A DNA stretch of 64,000 nt, taken from Phytophthora sp. 'mugwort' (taxonomy: Eukaryota; Oomycota; Peronosporomycetes; Peronosporales; Peronosporaceae). The stretch is taken from assembly GCA_033558025.1 (NCBI GenBank), contig JAUCEF010000013.1:3403001-3467000 (forward strand), given 5' to 3'. The notes below the pieces were generated by a model. The model ran no database searches, was not told the origin of the DNA, and saw only the letters and a program-made list of their open reading frames with translations. Positions 43,208-54,309 of this stretch are shown piece after piece; within the stretch, counting starts at the first letter, position 1, and every line of letters begins with the position of its first letter. A program made the position numbers and the translations under genes.

Positions 43208-46200
43208 TCAAGTAATTGGAGTTTTCCCGTGTCGAATCAGAGGAGAGAGACTAGCAAGTTTGACAGGATTGGGCGATACAGTGGTCTGATTCGTGACGAG
43301 ACCATCGAGCTGTAGCGGGGTCTTCCCGTTAGCAATTGTGAAAGGATCTAGTAATTCGATCACTTTTTGCTGTAGCGGTTGATCTCGTATCAGCACTTGC
43401 ACCAGGTTATTCGTCTATTTTTTTCATACAACGAGTTACGTGGTGAGTATTAAGTAAACTTTCTTGGTGTTATGAAGTGTACCTTACCAACAAGTCACTG
43501 GCAGATGTTACAGCAAACAGTTGAAACATGTCGGTGTGTCCATCAGCAATCGCTTTTGCACGAATAACTCTGGCTGCAATAAGCTGCTTCATGGCTTCAG
43601 TGTCTCCAGCAGCTTGAAACTTTAAGAGTGAGTGTAAGAAATTGTGATATGTGTCTGCTGTGGTTGGATTCTCAGTGTCTACATCAGCTAAAAATGCTGC
43701 CTTGAACAATAACTCGCACGCAGGTATCGAGATATCCTGAAGAGGAAGCCTGAGCACTTCTGTCTCAAGTCTTAACTTTACTTGAGTCATCGTGTTACGA
43801 TCTTCTGGGTCGGGGTACTCGATGATTGTTCCAGATTGCTTCAAGTTCTCTTTAGCCGTCGCGTCAGCAGTGGAAAGTAACTTTTCCCGTTCTTTGGCTT
43901 TGAGAAAGCGCTCATAGTCAGCACTGATACGACCTTCTCGTATGATATTACGCTTGCTGATATGAGTGCTCTGCATGTGAATCTCTTGGATGACACTGTA
44001 AATGCTTTTCGCGAGCGGGCCTGGTATATTCCAGGAAATTAATTCGCCAATACCTCGGACGCTGTACAAAATATCATACGCAGTGTAACATCGATTCTCC
44101 AACAGGATGTTGAGGAATGGCTTCATAGCCTCCATGGCTTGTTGTTCAGTCCTTATCTAGTAGAGTTCATAGGAATTATTTTGTGAGGTGAAGCAAAATC
44201 CAGACTGCCAAACCAAGATGGGGGTTTCGTACCTTTACTAGTGGTGACTCGGTTATTATGTATGACTCGAACAACGGCGATTTGCGATCAGAGCAGGGTA
44301 CAATTCGTCCCTTTTTCCCTTGCTTACCCGCGTCGTAGCATCTCAACGCAGCGACTAGCAGCAATCGGGCTATAGGCGCGTTCATTCCGCCTGGAATACT
44401 TTCCAAAAGATTAGCGGACATAACTGCTGGTCGCTTGCTCGCTGCTTTCTTTGGCAAAGGTTTATAATCGGGCTTTGCGTCAGGAATTAAATGGCATGAT
44501 GCCTTTCCCGGATATCGTAACTCACGTAGAACTCGCTCTGATTTCCACGGATTCGTCATTAATGGTGAACGTTTTTTAAGTGTGGCGACGACCAAGTCGG
44601 CATCTTCGATGTCTCTTCGTTGCGCTTGTAGACCTCGCCTGAACAAATGCACAGTCAGATTCTCGAAAAGATTAACTTAAGAAAGGAAACTTACATGACT
44701 GCAATCACTTCGTCCAACGCGAATCCCTTGGCCATCGCTTGTCGAATAGTTTTGGGAGGGAAATCAGGAGGGAAAATGTCGTCCTTCCTTTTGTTCGGAC
44801 TTAGTGCCACAAGGTCATCAACAAGAGCTGATTGTAGCATCGCTTGGGATACAGAACTCCCATTACTTGAGTTGCCTTCTTCACTGCTGTATGTATTGGA
44901 AACCTCGGCGACGCCACGTACGAGAGGGTTTTGCAACGCTGAGGCCGTGAACCAGTCCTACGACATGCAAAAAATGATTAGCGATTAATAAATATTAAAG
45001 GCAGGAGTGTCACATTACCGTACCTGCATCATTTGGTCCTCGTCAAGCTTACGCTGACGAATCACACTTGACATGAAAGTCGCCGCATCTTCTTCTTCTT
45101 GTGCAATTTTGTGCGAGAAGCGCCGATAATCAGCATCGAGCTTCAAGACAAAGCCCCAGAAATCCCCAGACACGATAAATTGATCGACGAGAGCTCCAAC
45201 CCGGTCCGATAGGGAAGTCCGTATTCTAATGCGTTTTAAGTAAACTCGATCTCGAAAGCCTCGGTACACCCGCTGGATAAGGAGAGCACTAGCCTATAAA
45301 TGAAAAATAGAAACAAATTTGTGAGAAACACACAAATCAGCGAATATTTGTACGTACAAAATAAGGCAAAAACAGACCAGTGACTTCTGTCCCGCAAGAA
45401 TTTTTGTTGTACGTGTGCACTCTTTCCACACAGCAAGCGCGTTGTAGAGAACGTGTCGGCCGAAAAGTTCATATAACGCGTTTAGTGATGTCTGCTTTCG
45501 TGCCGCGATCTCTGCTTCTGCCTTCTTAGCAAATTCCATTTTCTTCCGACGCTTTTCTTTAATTACCATGAGGGAAAAACGCTGAATTACGCTTGCTGCG
45601 TTGGAGCTGATTAGATCTTCAAGAAGCTGCGCTAGAAACACTCTGAGTTTCTTGGCGAGGCACATACGCCAGGTGGCTTGAATCTCCACCGCAGCAGCCA
45701 TACGAACATCCTCATGGAAATCTCTCAACGCCTTCTTCCAGCGGCACAAACGGAAATATTGTCGGGTTGAGGACTGCAGTATCCTCACAGCGAAGTCCCG
45801 GACGTGCTCGTGGATAATCTACTCAGACGTTTGTAAGAATCTTAGTGTAAGGTTACGCTTTACTTCATTTTTCGATGAAAAGGTTTACCTTGATGTGTTT
45901 TTGCTCTCTGGAGATGCTTGCGTTGGACTTTTCGAGACGCATTTGCAAGTCTGGAACTAAGGTTTCAGCTGCGACTAATTGCTTGGAAAAAGAGTCAAAC
46001 ACATCCGAGTCTACGCATAGCTGCTCCGTGGTCATCTTTTTCGTGCTTAGCCCTGCTTCCAGACTATTTACACATAACTCAAAGTTAGGCACCCACCACT
46101 TCACACAACTCTATGGATTCTGAAGCTTTGCCGTAAAGAAAGGGTCGTGATGTCGTACTTGATGCTTTCCAGCTTCTTGATCGCATCCTCAGCCTTCTGC

Positions 46201-46682
46201 AGGTCGTTTGAGTACTTTAGTTTCAAAATTTTCTGGCTGTCGATTGCGGCGAGTGACACCGCTCGAGCTTCGACCATCGCGAGCCTCATTTGATGAATCT
46301 GGTTGAACAAATGAGTCTTCTCGGTCACGCTGACAAGCATTCATGCTGTCAATACCAGGAACTTTTCGTCAAATATAGGAAACACGTACTTCCAGTCCGG
46401 CTTGCGCATTCGGAACACACAACCTCCACGTAGAATCACCTGGTCAAACGCTAAGTTCGCGAGGTATTCGGCGCTCTTCAGACACCTTCGAGTTCCAGAC
46501 GATCCCTTTCGAGTTCGAGTCGCTTTGCGAGCATTTAGGCGGCAGTTTACACATACACCACAAGCAAACGTTTGGGCGGATGCAGTGCGCTTGCCCATTT
46601 CGCACGTACACGGCCGCCCAGCCTGGCACCCGCACGGCCGCATCGTCTCTTCTTCTTCTTCGGCGCGCACCATGGTTGACAT
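43208..46682 (-). CDS. Multi-exon IQ-motif coiled-coil protein (exon ends partly unresolved)
   Basis: Successive coding blocks on the minus strand: 46682-46350 (cysteine cluster CGCQAGRPCTCEMGKR and CGVCVNCR), 46340-46110, 46100-45890, 45800-45370, 45300-45040, 44950-44700, 44640-44215, 44150-43495 and 43410-43208. The last junction (donor after DLL, acceptor before TNNLVQ) is clean and in phase. Content: helical stretches (LQKAEDAIKKLESIKYDI), IQ-like motifs (AAAVEIQATWRMCLAKK, NAASVIQRFSLMV, ASALLIQRVYRGFRDR), and a globular helical C-terminal half. The function is unknown; IQ motifs suggest calmodulin or centrin binding. I could not find a phase-consistent join between the cysteine-rich first block and the block starting MLVSVTEK at 46340, so the first block could be a separate small gene. 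Confidence 0.6.
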
Positions 46683-46732
46683 TCACCAGTAGTTAGAGGT
46701 TCTCGACTGACTCTACTAAAATTATACAAGCG

Positions 46733-47208
46733 ATCATCTTATCCAGATTGCGTTGCCTCGTAGGCTTACCTTACAAATATCACTGTATTCATATGGTATT
46801 TGTCGTCACTAGAACTAACAAATCGTCGTCACTAGAACTAAAATATCGTCGTCACTAGAACTAAAAGTGTTGGCTGCTCATGGTGGTATTATAGATTGGC
46901 GGCGTGGATTGATGTGCCTACAGCACGAACGTATGTATTTAACATACATGCTTAGCAGCGAGCTCATCTTCGCTGCACATCGGAGCTTCTACTACTTACG
47001 GGTACCTATTTTCTTATACAGTACTACAGTAGTATATGGACCGGAATAGAATCTTCCCTAAATGCTTACTGTACGTATTCAACGTCTTAAGTATGTAGTA
47101 CACACCACGAGGACATATAGACAGATGTGCATTCGTTTAAACATGTGAGTTACTAAGCTCATATCTTCTGGGCAGTGCTCACTACGCTAACAGACACGAT
47201 GTTTCCGC
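46733..47208. other. Intergenic spacer with a 23-bp triple repeat
   Basis: No gene. Contains three tandem copies of a 23-bp unit starting TCGTCACTAGAACTAA at 46803, 46826 and 46849 (third copy partial). The rest shows no recognisable signal and must include the 3' UTR of the lectin gene. Confidence 0.7.
46803..46867. repeat. 23-bp tandem repeat, three copies
   Basis: Unit core TCGTCACTAGAACTAA repeats with exact 23-bp spacing; copies differ at one or two bases in the linker. Confidence 0.93.
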
Positions 47209-50200
47209 TTAGCTTACATTAAGACGAGCGTGCAGAGTCAAGTAACCGCCCTCAGACGACCGCGGGATCCACATCAAGAGGGAACCACCACCCGACCCCG
47301 GCAGACCGAAGAGACCAGGACGCCAGCGGTCGAGGTACAACGTCTTGTCCTGCAGCTCTTTGACTGTAGATGTCCACGTGGCTTTGCCGTTGGCCGGCAC
47401 CCTCACCTCTTTAAGCTTGTCGCCACCAGACTTAATGACCACGGAGACGTCATAGTTGTCGACACTCTCAAAGAAAATAGTGACGGAACCGTCGCCCTTC
47501 TTCTTCCATACACCATAACTGCCCAAGAATGCATCGTCGACGGTTGTGAGAGCGAGGGCATCGTACAGAGTGCCGTCATCGATCTCGCCGACGTACTCGG
47601 TCGGCCCACAAATGGGCTGGACAAACTCTGATGCCATCCAGGCAATACCCGTTGGGTCCAGCACGGACAAGAAGAAGAGACCAAGGTTGGCATACTCGAG
47701 CGCATTCTCCTTCTTGATAACGTTCTTTCCCATGTCAGTCGTACCATCTTCAATGAGCTGGTCAACAATAACACCGAGCGTCTTGCGGATAATGTGACGA
47801 GTTGCGTACGAAGACGCCCCCGTCTTGTTCGTCCAGATTTGGCCCATGCAGTGGTTTGTAACGATAGGGATGTCTTCTGTGATGATGGGCGACTGGCTCA
47901 CTGCGACGCGCACGTCGCTCTTATCTGCGTCCGGGGTCTTGCTGCGGATCTCTTGGACCTTACCCATAACACGGTTCGTGAGGGTCTTCATCTCGAATCC
48001 ACAAGTACCATTTTTCGTGTTAAGAAACGTGTCGAGATCGATGGTGCTCTTATCGAGAGCGGTTTTGTTGAGGGCACCCGACTCACGCAGCATCATCAGT
48101 ACATTATTTGAAGAAGCGAAAAGCATTTCACCCACCATGACAGCCATCATGGCAAGGCCCGACACGACGGTCAAGACGAAATGTGAGAACTGGAGATTGC
48201 GGGGAATTTTGATGCCAAGGCACCCGCAAATAGTCATAGGCAAGTCGAGAATGACAATCTGCAGCTGGAAAGCCTTGTCCAGCAGTCTTTGTGTATCCGT
48301 CAGAGGGACGACCGTCTGCGCATAACGCAGGTAGTAAACAATCGACTTGACAGAGTTGATGACATTGATAGCGCACGTAAGCACGAAGTTGGCCGTCTTG
48401 AAGCCAGCAATGAAAGCACCGAAAACGCCCATAGTGGCAACGTTCAGAGCCACACCAACGACAGAGGCAACCTTCGACACGATCTCGTATGTGCAGTCGG
48501 CGTTCTGCGGAATGCACTGCGACAAACAGTCGACGGGGTAGTTGATCGGGCACTGCGTGACACAACTGTTGTCGTTCTTGTTGAAGCCAGACGGACAAAC
48601 GCCCTGGCTGTTAACATCGAACTTTTTCTGGTAGCACGCGCTGTCCGTTGCTTTTTCGAGAGGACCCACCCAGTTCCGAATGGTCGTCTTGTAGTTGTAG
48701 ACATCGGGAGAGCCCTTCCCAGTGAGCGCCATCACATCTGTGACGGCCAGATCCATCGCTGTAGTCTTGGTAAAAATGGCACCAATACAGAAAATGCCAG
48801 CTCCGCTGTCACGACCGTGGAATCCGGCAATCTGGTACCCTTTAGGAGGGTTAATCACGGCCGAGTTAGCTGTCTCTGTACCCGTCGCAATCGCCTTTCC
48901 GCCGGACGTTGTCAGCTTAATGTAAAAGATGCACGTCTTGCCCTTGTTCTTGTCCCAGTGTACTTCGACAGAAGTAATGGTATCACCCATTTCCGGCTCA
49001 ATGTAGCCCTCGGTACCGCCTTTACCACCGTGAACGAGGTTGACGAGAAATTCCTGAGTCATAACCATCATACCGACGGAATCCACACGCTCCTGGCCGC
49101 GAACAGTGATATTGAGGATTCTCTGGCCGAACCTGATGTTCTTGATGTCCGAGAAGGCATGACCGTGCTCCTTGCCGCCATAGAGTTCACCGATCAGAAT
49201 ATCGTCGTCGTCGACAGTCTTGTTTTGTGGCTTAGTCGGATCTATTCGGAACATGTCAAGCACGCCGCTTCCCGACCCAAACATGCCGCTAAATTTCTTT
49301 ACAAAATCTTCATAGCCGAGCATACTGCCCGAACCTACCATGTCCATGAAGGAATCACCACTTCCGGAGTCACCCGAGCTGTCCAGCAGATCCGTCATGT
49401 CATCCTCACTTCCAGACCCGGTAAAGTCACTGCCGAGCAGGTCCGAAAAATCGTCACTTCCGGACGTGGTCAAGCCCGAGATCAAATCTGACGAGTCATC
49501 GCTACCCGAAGCAGACTCCGACTCAGCGGCCAGGACGGGCTTCTTGTGCTTCTTGGTAGAAGGTTTCTTGGTAGCTGCCTCCTCACTACCCGAAGCCTCC
49601 TCCGACTCAGACGCCGAATCAGCGATCAGGATGGGCTTCTTATGCTTCTTGGTTGAAGGTTTCTTGGTCGCTACCTCCTCACTACCCGAAGCCTCCTCCG
49701 ACTCAGACGCTGACTCAGCGATCAGAACGGGCTTCTTAAGCTTCTTGGTAGAAGGTTTTTTGGTCATTGCCTCTTCACTACCCGAAGCACTTGCCTCGCT
49801 ACTACCCGTTGCGGACTCCGAGGTCGCAACCGGCTTCTTCGCCTTCTTTGACTTCGGCGCCTTTGTCGCATCCTCCGTAGTCGTCGCATCGCTGCCGGCT
49901 TCTGCCGTACTCTCATCACCATCCGAGTTATCGTTTGCTTTTTTCTTGAACTCTCCGAACATACTACCGTACTGCGACATCAAACTACTGGCGGATGGCC
50001 GTTCTGGCGAGCCAGGAATCGGCGTGGTTGTCGCCAAATTCGCCGAGTCGCCCTTCGGCGGGGAACCATTTGAGAAAATGTCAAAGAAGCCACGTTCCTC
50101 GTGTTCGGCAAACATCTTGTCATTTGAATCCGGGATCTGCGCCGGACCGACAGCCCCCAACTTGTCGTCTGAAGTGAGATCTGTGGTCTGGAAGTTTTCG

Positions 50201-50289
50201 ACCTTAACGCCATTAACGGGTACGCTACCGTGGAGCACTTGCAAGACAAGAGCGGCCTGGGCGATCAGTCTTACCGCTCGAAGCACCAT
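47209..50289 (-). CDS. Secreted jacalin-like lectin protein with acidic/basic repeats and hydrophobic C-terminal half
   Basis: 1026 residues, no intron. The signal peptide (RLIAQAALVLQVLHGSVPVNG, cleaved near residue 26) sends it to the secretory pathway. A Ser/Glu/Lys-rich region at 130-345 contains three 32-residue repeats starting TKKPSTKK at 176, 208 and 240, each ending SEEASGSEE. A jacalin-like beta-prism lectin domain follows at about 370-508 (FVNLVHGGKGG-type loop, GDTITSVEVHWDKNKGK, YQIAGFHGRDSGAGIFCIGA). A cysteine cluster (CVTQCPINYPVDCLSQCIPQ) at about 565-585 precedes long hydrophobic stretches (GVALNVATMGVFGAFIAGF, FVLTVVSGLAMMAVMVGEML) that could span or insert into membranes. 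Jacalin domains usually bind sugars. A cell-surface or wall glycan-binding role is inference; I would not call it an effector without data. Confidence 0.8.
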   Translation of the reverse strand: MVLRAVRLIAQAALVLQVLHGSVPVNGVKVENFQTTDLTSDDKLGAVGPAQIPDSNDKMFAEHEERGFFDIFSNGSPPKGDSANLATTTPIPGSPERPSASSLMSQYGSMFGEFKKKANDNSDGDESTAEAGSDATTTEDATKAPKSKKAKKPVATSESATGSSEASASGSEEAMTKKPSTKKLKKPVLIAESASESEEASGSEEVATKKPSTKKHKKPILIADSASESEEASGSEEAATKKPSTKKHKKPVLAAESESASGSDDSSDLISGLTTSGSDDFSDLLGSDFTGSGSEDDMTDLLDSSGDSGSGDSFMDMVGSGSMLGYEDFVKKFSGMFGSGSGVLDMFRIDPTKPQNKTVDDDDILIGELYGGKEHGHAFSDIKNIRFGQRILNITVRGQERVDSVGMMVMTQEFLVNLVHGGKGGTEGYIEPEMGDTITSVEVHWDKNKGKTCIFYIKLTTSGGKAIATGTETANSAVINPPKGYQIAGFHGRDSGAGIFCIGAIFTKTTAMDLAVTDVMALTGKGSPDVYNYKTTIRNWVGPLEKATDSACYQKKFDVNSQGVCPSGFNKNDNSCVTQCPINYPVDCLSQCIPQNADCTYEIVSKVASVVGVALNVATMGVFGAFIAGFKTANFVLTCAINVINSVKSIVYYLRYAQTVVPLTDTQRLLDKAFQLQIVILDLPMTICGCLGIKIPRNLQFSHFVLTVVSGLAMMAVMVGEMLFASSNNVLMMLRESGALNKTALDKSTIDLDTFLNTKNGTCGFEMKTLTNRVMGKVQEIRSKTPDADKSDVRVAVSQSPIITEDIPIVTNHCMGQIWTNKTGASSYATRHIIRKTLGVIVDQLIEDGTTDMGKNVIKKENALEYANLGLFFLSVLDPTGIAWMASEFVQPICGPTEYVGEIDDGTLYDALALTTVDDAFLGSYGVWKKKGDGSVTIFFESVDNYDVSVVIKSGGDKLKEVRVPANGKATWTSTVKELQDKTLYLDRWRPGLFGLPGSGGGSLLMWIPRSSEGGYLTLHARLNVS
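49540..49830. repeat. 96-bp in-frame coding repeat, three copies
   Basis: DNA basis of the 32-residue repeats of the jacalin-like protein. On the plus strand the phrase TTCTTGGTAGAAGG or its variant recurs at about 96-bp spacing with a few substitutions per copy. Frame preservation suggests growth by unequal exchange under selection for the protein (inference). Confidence 0.85.
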
Positions 50290-53200
50290 TGTCGCCCTTT
50301 TCCGGTCTCAGTTGCAATAGCAAGACACTTGGAAAGTAGCAAACTGACTTGCGTCGAAGGCGGACAAATGCAGAATGTGACGGCAAATCTCATGCTTTCG
50401 GTCGTAATTATTGGATAATCCAGCCCCATCATTTCCTATTCTTCAGGACGCCAACACAACAAACGAACGGTAAAGAGTCCGCGATGTAATGATAGGATAG
50501 CAGTATGGGCTTTGGCAGGATCAAATTCAGGATGGGGAGCTGCTAGGTTTCGTGGTAAATTATCATCAGACAAACCGCCTATGCTTTCGAGCGAGGTCTC
50601 GCTCTTCTTCTTAGGATTTCCCAATCGACAGCTGGAGTGACGGCGCTCAAGGCCAGCCGAAATCACTGACAGGACATTTTAACCAAGCAAAGCTTGCTCG
50701 ATCTTCGTACCGAGCAATTTAATACTTAAGTACGTAAAATAGAGAACGGCGACTACCGGTATCATCCACAGTACTCTTGGGGTTGAGCAAAGTCTCAAGC
50801 TAAATTCCCGAATTTAATTACCATGAACACGACCGCCGAGATCCCCGAGCTCGCTGCGGCATTTTAATTTTGTCGCATTGCGTCGGCATTGTCCTGATAC
50901 CGGTAACCGCACCTATTCACGGGATCATCACGTCGGGGCGTGCTTTTTGCACTGCCCTTAGTTCGTGATTTGCAAATGTGGCCGTTGCAAAAGTTGATCG
51001 TTCTTCTACTGTACATGATGTTTAGTGCAATCTCTCTGGTGCTGCCTTAGTAAGAGCTAGCTTACTTCGTTTTTCGACTTTGAACTCGAGATACCATTTC
51101 AGCGCAAACGGATTAACCAGTCAGGTTCGAGCGAACTACCACATGACAAATAAATGGTCACCTCCGCGCGTTTCCGGATCCAGATGTCGCTGGTGCTGCC
51201 GAAGAGGTCCGTTCCGATCGTAAAAAAATGGATTCAGCATGTGTGGTTGGTTGGTTACCTTTTTATTAAATAATGCTCCCGTAGGATGCGTTCCTTCTGA
51301 AGCTACCACCGGTGTGATCAACAACTTCTCAAAATGCTTAAACAACGTGTACTTTGCAACATGACTCCGTAAACTGTGGGTATGGAGCTTTTACATTAAA
51401 ACTGAGAAAAAGTCCGGGACTAGGTAGACCCACGTAAATTGCTTAGTTACCAAAAGTGATAGGTTATCTGTTTAGTTAGGTACCATTGTGCCTTTTGAGT
51501 TTGTTTTGGGGTGGGGGTGGGGGGCACACCGAAGCGTACCGAGGCAAGACTATCAGTAAGTAGAAAGAAAGAGCTATGCGAAGGAGCTCGCGAAAGGGAG
51601 CAAGGATAGTTTCACCACTCAGTGCAAGCCAAGTGAAGTGTGTATCGAGTGTGCCGGGAGGTTAAAGCCACTGTCAGTGCAAGCTTAACCCTGTCTCCAA
51701 TACCTAGTGGGTGTACGTCTTCAGTCCTACGCAAAACTTCTGTAGCTCTCAACCCCCATTCGGTTATTAGACTTTCGTAGAACTACACATGTAGACAGAT
51801 ACCTTCGTAAGAGCGTAACTAAATCGCAGCAAGTGACGTATTGTCCTCTCTGGTAACGAACTGTTTTGTAGTGGTTTTACTCGTCCGTGAGACAGTTGTG
51901 CACGTCATTTTCGGCACTGCTACCAATCGATAGCCTGCAAAATCCAATCATAATGTGCAACATATTGCGACTACTTGTGGTACTAATCTTCTTTCACATT
52001 TTATGAGCTCGCATTTATTATATGGTCTGAAAACGAGGTGGACAACTGCCTGAAAACCACAACCATTTTGCGACCTAGCTTTCTTTACGTAGGAGAACAC
52101 CGCCGTTGTGATCGTGCGATGCCGCGATCAATCTTTTGGCTGCGCTGGCCGTAACCAGCCTCTACGGCGCGCGTATTTTTCTACCTTCTCATTGGTATTA
52201 ATTTACCTTGCTATTATGAAAGTTCATAGCCAACTAAGTACAATTTGAATACTACGTACCCGAACAATTGCCGACCTCCAAAATACAGTGTCCATGTCGT
52301 TTGTGACCCCGCCCCACAGATACCGTGATTTCAGGCCACTACCGGATTCCCATCAAAACATGCACCCCCACCTACAGTAATTGCAACCAGTCATGAACGT
52401 TGTCATAGCTGCGATCAAGTACTGGCGCATGCTAGAGGTACAGTAACATATTCTGAGCACTCTTGTAGAGCAGATTACAGATTGGTGTCCTTCTCAACAC
52501 TTACTGCGCCGTTTTACAATACAAGAACGATGTATTACCGGTACATGAAGTGAATGCACAGCAACAGTTCGGATACGTTGCATTTTTAGAATTTCATATT
52601 TCACGATGATCACCGCCTTATCTCATCTTGCTTATCTTCTTTATCGTTCCTCCATACGCTCCTAAGGTATGTGGCTCTTCCGACTGCCTCGCCCTGGAAA
52701 TCAAATGGGCGCGGATCACAATGATTTCAAAGAATGTACAGTGTACCATAATCCCGCTTTCGCGACGTTGTAGTGCATTATGCGATACGGAAAAAGCTGA
52801 GCTTGTATGTTATGATATCCTATGGTACGTGATAGGAATTGAGTCCATCGGTATTGTTCTCTAGTTTGATAGTTGCAACGGTGAAGGATTTATTTTAAGG
52901 TCAAATCTATGCCATCGTTGAGATAAAAGCCCTCATGGCGACTGTTGATTCATTTTAAATGCTTAAAATCACTGTGGAAGTGAAATCAGAGATCATTTAT
53001 TTTGCATATTTATAATTTATCTATCTTAAGCAGTAAAAGTTCGGATCATTCATCAACTGGGAATATTGGTTGAAAAGTCTCTCAACTCACAAATTATGTA
53101 AGGTAAAATGCCAAATGTGGCACGGCACAAATTATAGCACGCTTTAAGCTTGGCTTCGGTATATTTTTTCGCCAAAAGTGGCCCTTCCGGAAGTATAAAT

Positions 53201-54309
53201 GTTCTGGGGGATTGGAATTGACCTAAGTTTGTATGAATCGTGTCACGAACTGGACCACAGATTTTAACTGTATATTTCTATCGACGTTGCCTGTCGCTTC
53301 CGTGTGTATAAAAGGGAGCCAGGGTCTCCTACAGTGTTTATCAGCTCCTTTGTGTATCCTTTTTCCAATAATATAGCTTTTATACACAAGTTTCATAAAT
53401 TGAGGTACTACAATACAGTTTCTAAGACAATCGAAACCGTGCCAGAATTGGCACAGTATGTTTTGTACATGTACTTAAGTAATGGACATTGCAGTTTGGA
53501 CGTCAATGATAGAAAAAATGCGACAGCTCTGTCGCCACTGGCAAGCTGCATAATGCAGTGCATTTGTATTTATCAATGGTAGGTAGACTGCCATGCTATT
53601 ATATTTCACAAACGCGTCGGACGAAGCAGGCGTTAAGCAGCTGCCTCAGTGTGAAGACTGGCGGCCTGCTATAAATACATGTAGTAACGTTGAGAGAAGC
53701 TTACAGGGATGAGAGGCCTGGCCGTCAGCAATGCTAATACCGGTATGCTACAGTAGTTATCAGTGCGTAAAATGTGCGACTAGCCTACCAACGCTCGAGT
53801 TGTTTTTTCTGCAGGGACTGCCTGAGTCAGATCACACTTTGACGAAGGGAGCCACAACGCTAGGACTCACCATGAACTCAGTTTTCATAGCGCAATAGCG
53901 CCAGGACCTTACCACATGCACAGTAGTAGTTCGCAACGCGGCGAAGAAATTATGTGAATATCAGGTACCACATGACTGATGTACCTGATATTCACAAACA
54001 CCGAAAAGTGGTGTACGGCGTTGATACTGGCTGGTATTTTGGTCAGCTAAATAAGCAGAGGATGACGGCTTCACTGACACCAAGTGGGGTCCCATTAAAA
54101 ATTTCGTTGCCTCGGCCTATTTATCTTGACAGCTCCTTTATCCTTCCTGCTGACTCGCGCTGTGCCATACTAGTACAAGACTAAAGGGTGATAATATTAT
54201 TAACACAACTAGAAATTAGACTTCGAAGTACCAGCTATTAATAGTAGCTAGTAATGAATGATACCACCCTCACAACTGAGTCCCTCCCAGAGCTTTGTTC
54301 GGCTTCAAC
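50290..54309. other. 4-kb interval without a supportable gene
   Basis: All frames are short and show no motifs. Notable items are a G-rich run near 51505-51527 and a perfect 16-bp inverted repeat at 53953-53996. AT-rich stretches dominate 52200-53400. I see no transposase, reverse transcriptase or RNA gene. It may hold promoter sequence for the lectin gene on its left side. Confidence 0.6.
53953..53996. repeat. Perfect 16-bp inverted repeat with 12-nt loop
   Basis: TGTGAATATCAGGTAC at 53953-53968 is exactly complementary to 53981-53996, with a 12-nt loop between. The palindrome stops abruptly at both outer ends. It could form a strong hairpin or be two ends of a very short foldback element. 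Confidence 0.95.

Noticed and set aside
46803..46867. CRISPR-like array
   Set aside because: Three 23-bp units are directly abutting with no spacers; a plain tandem repeat.
48289..49491. 400-codon plus-strand frame
   Set aside because: Exactly antisense to the jacalin-like gene; explained by codon bias of that gene.
49340..50320. 326-codon plus-strand frame with serine-rich repeats
   Set aside because: Shadow of the 96-bp coding repeats of the jacalin-like gene on the minus strand.
51505..51530. G-rich run as a G-quadruplex regulatory element
   Set aside because: The run is interrupted and isolated, with no adjacent gene; too weak to list as a finding.
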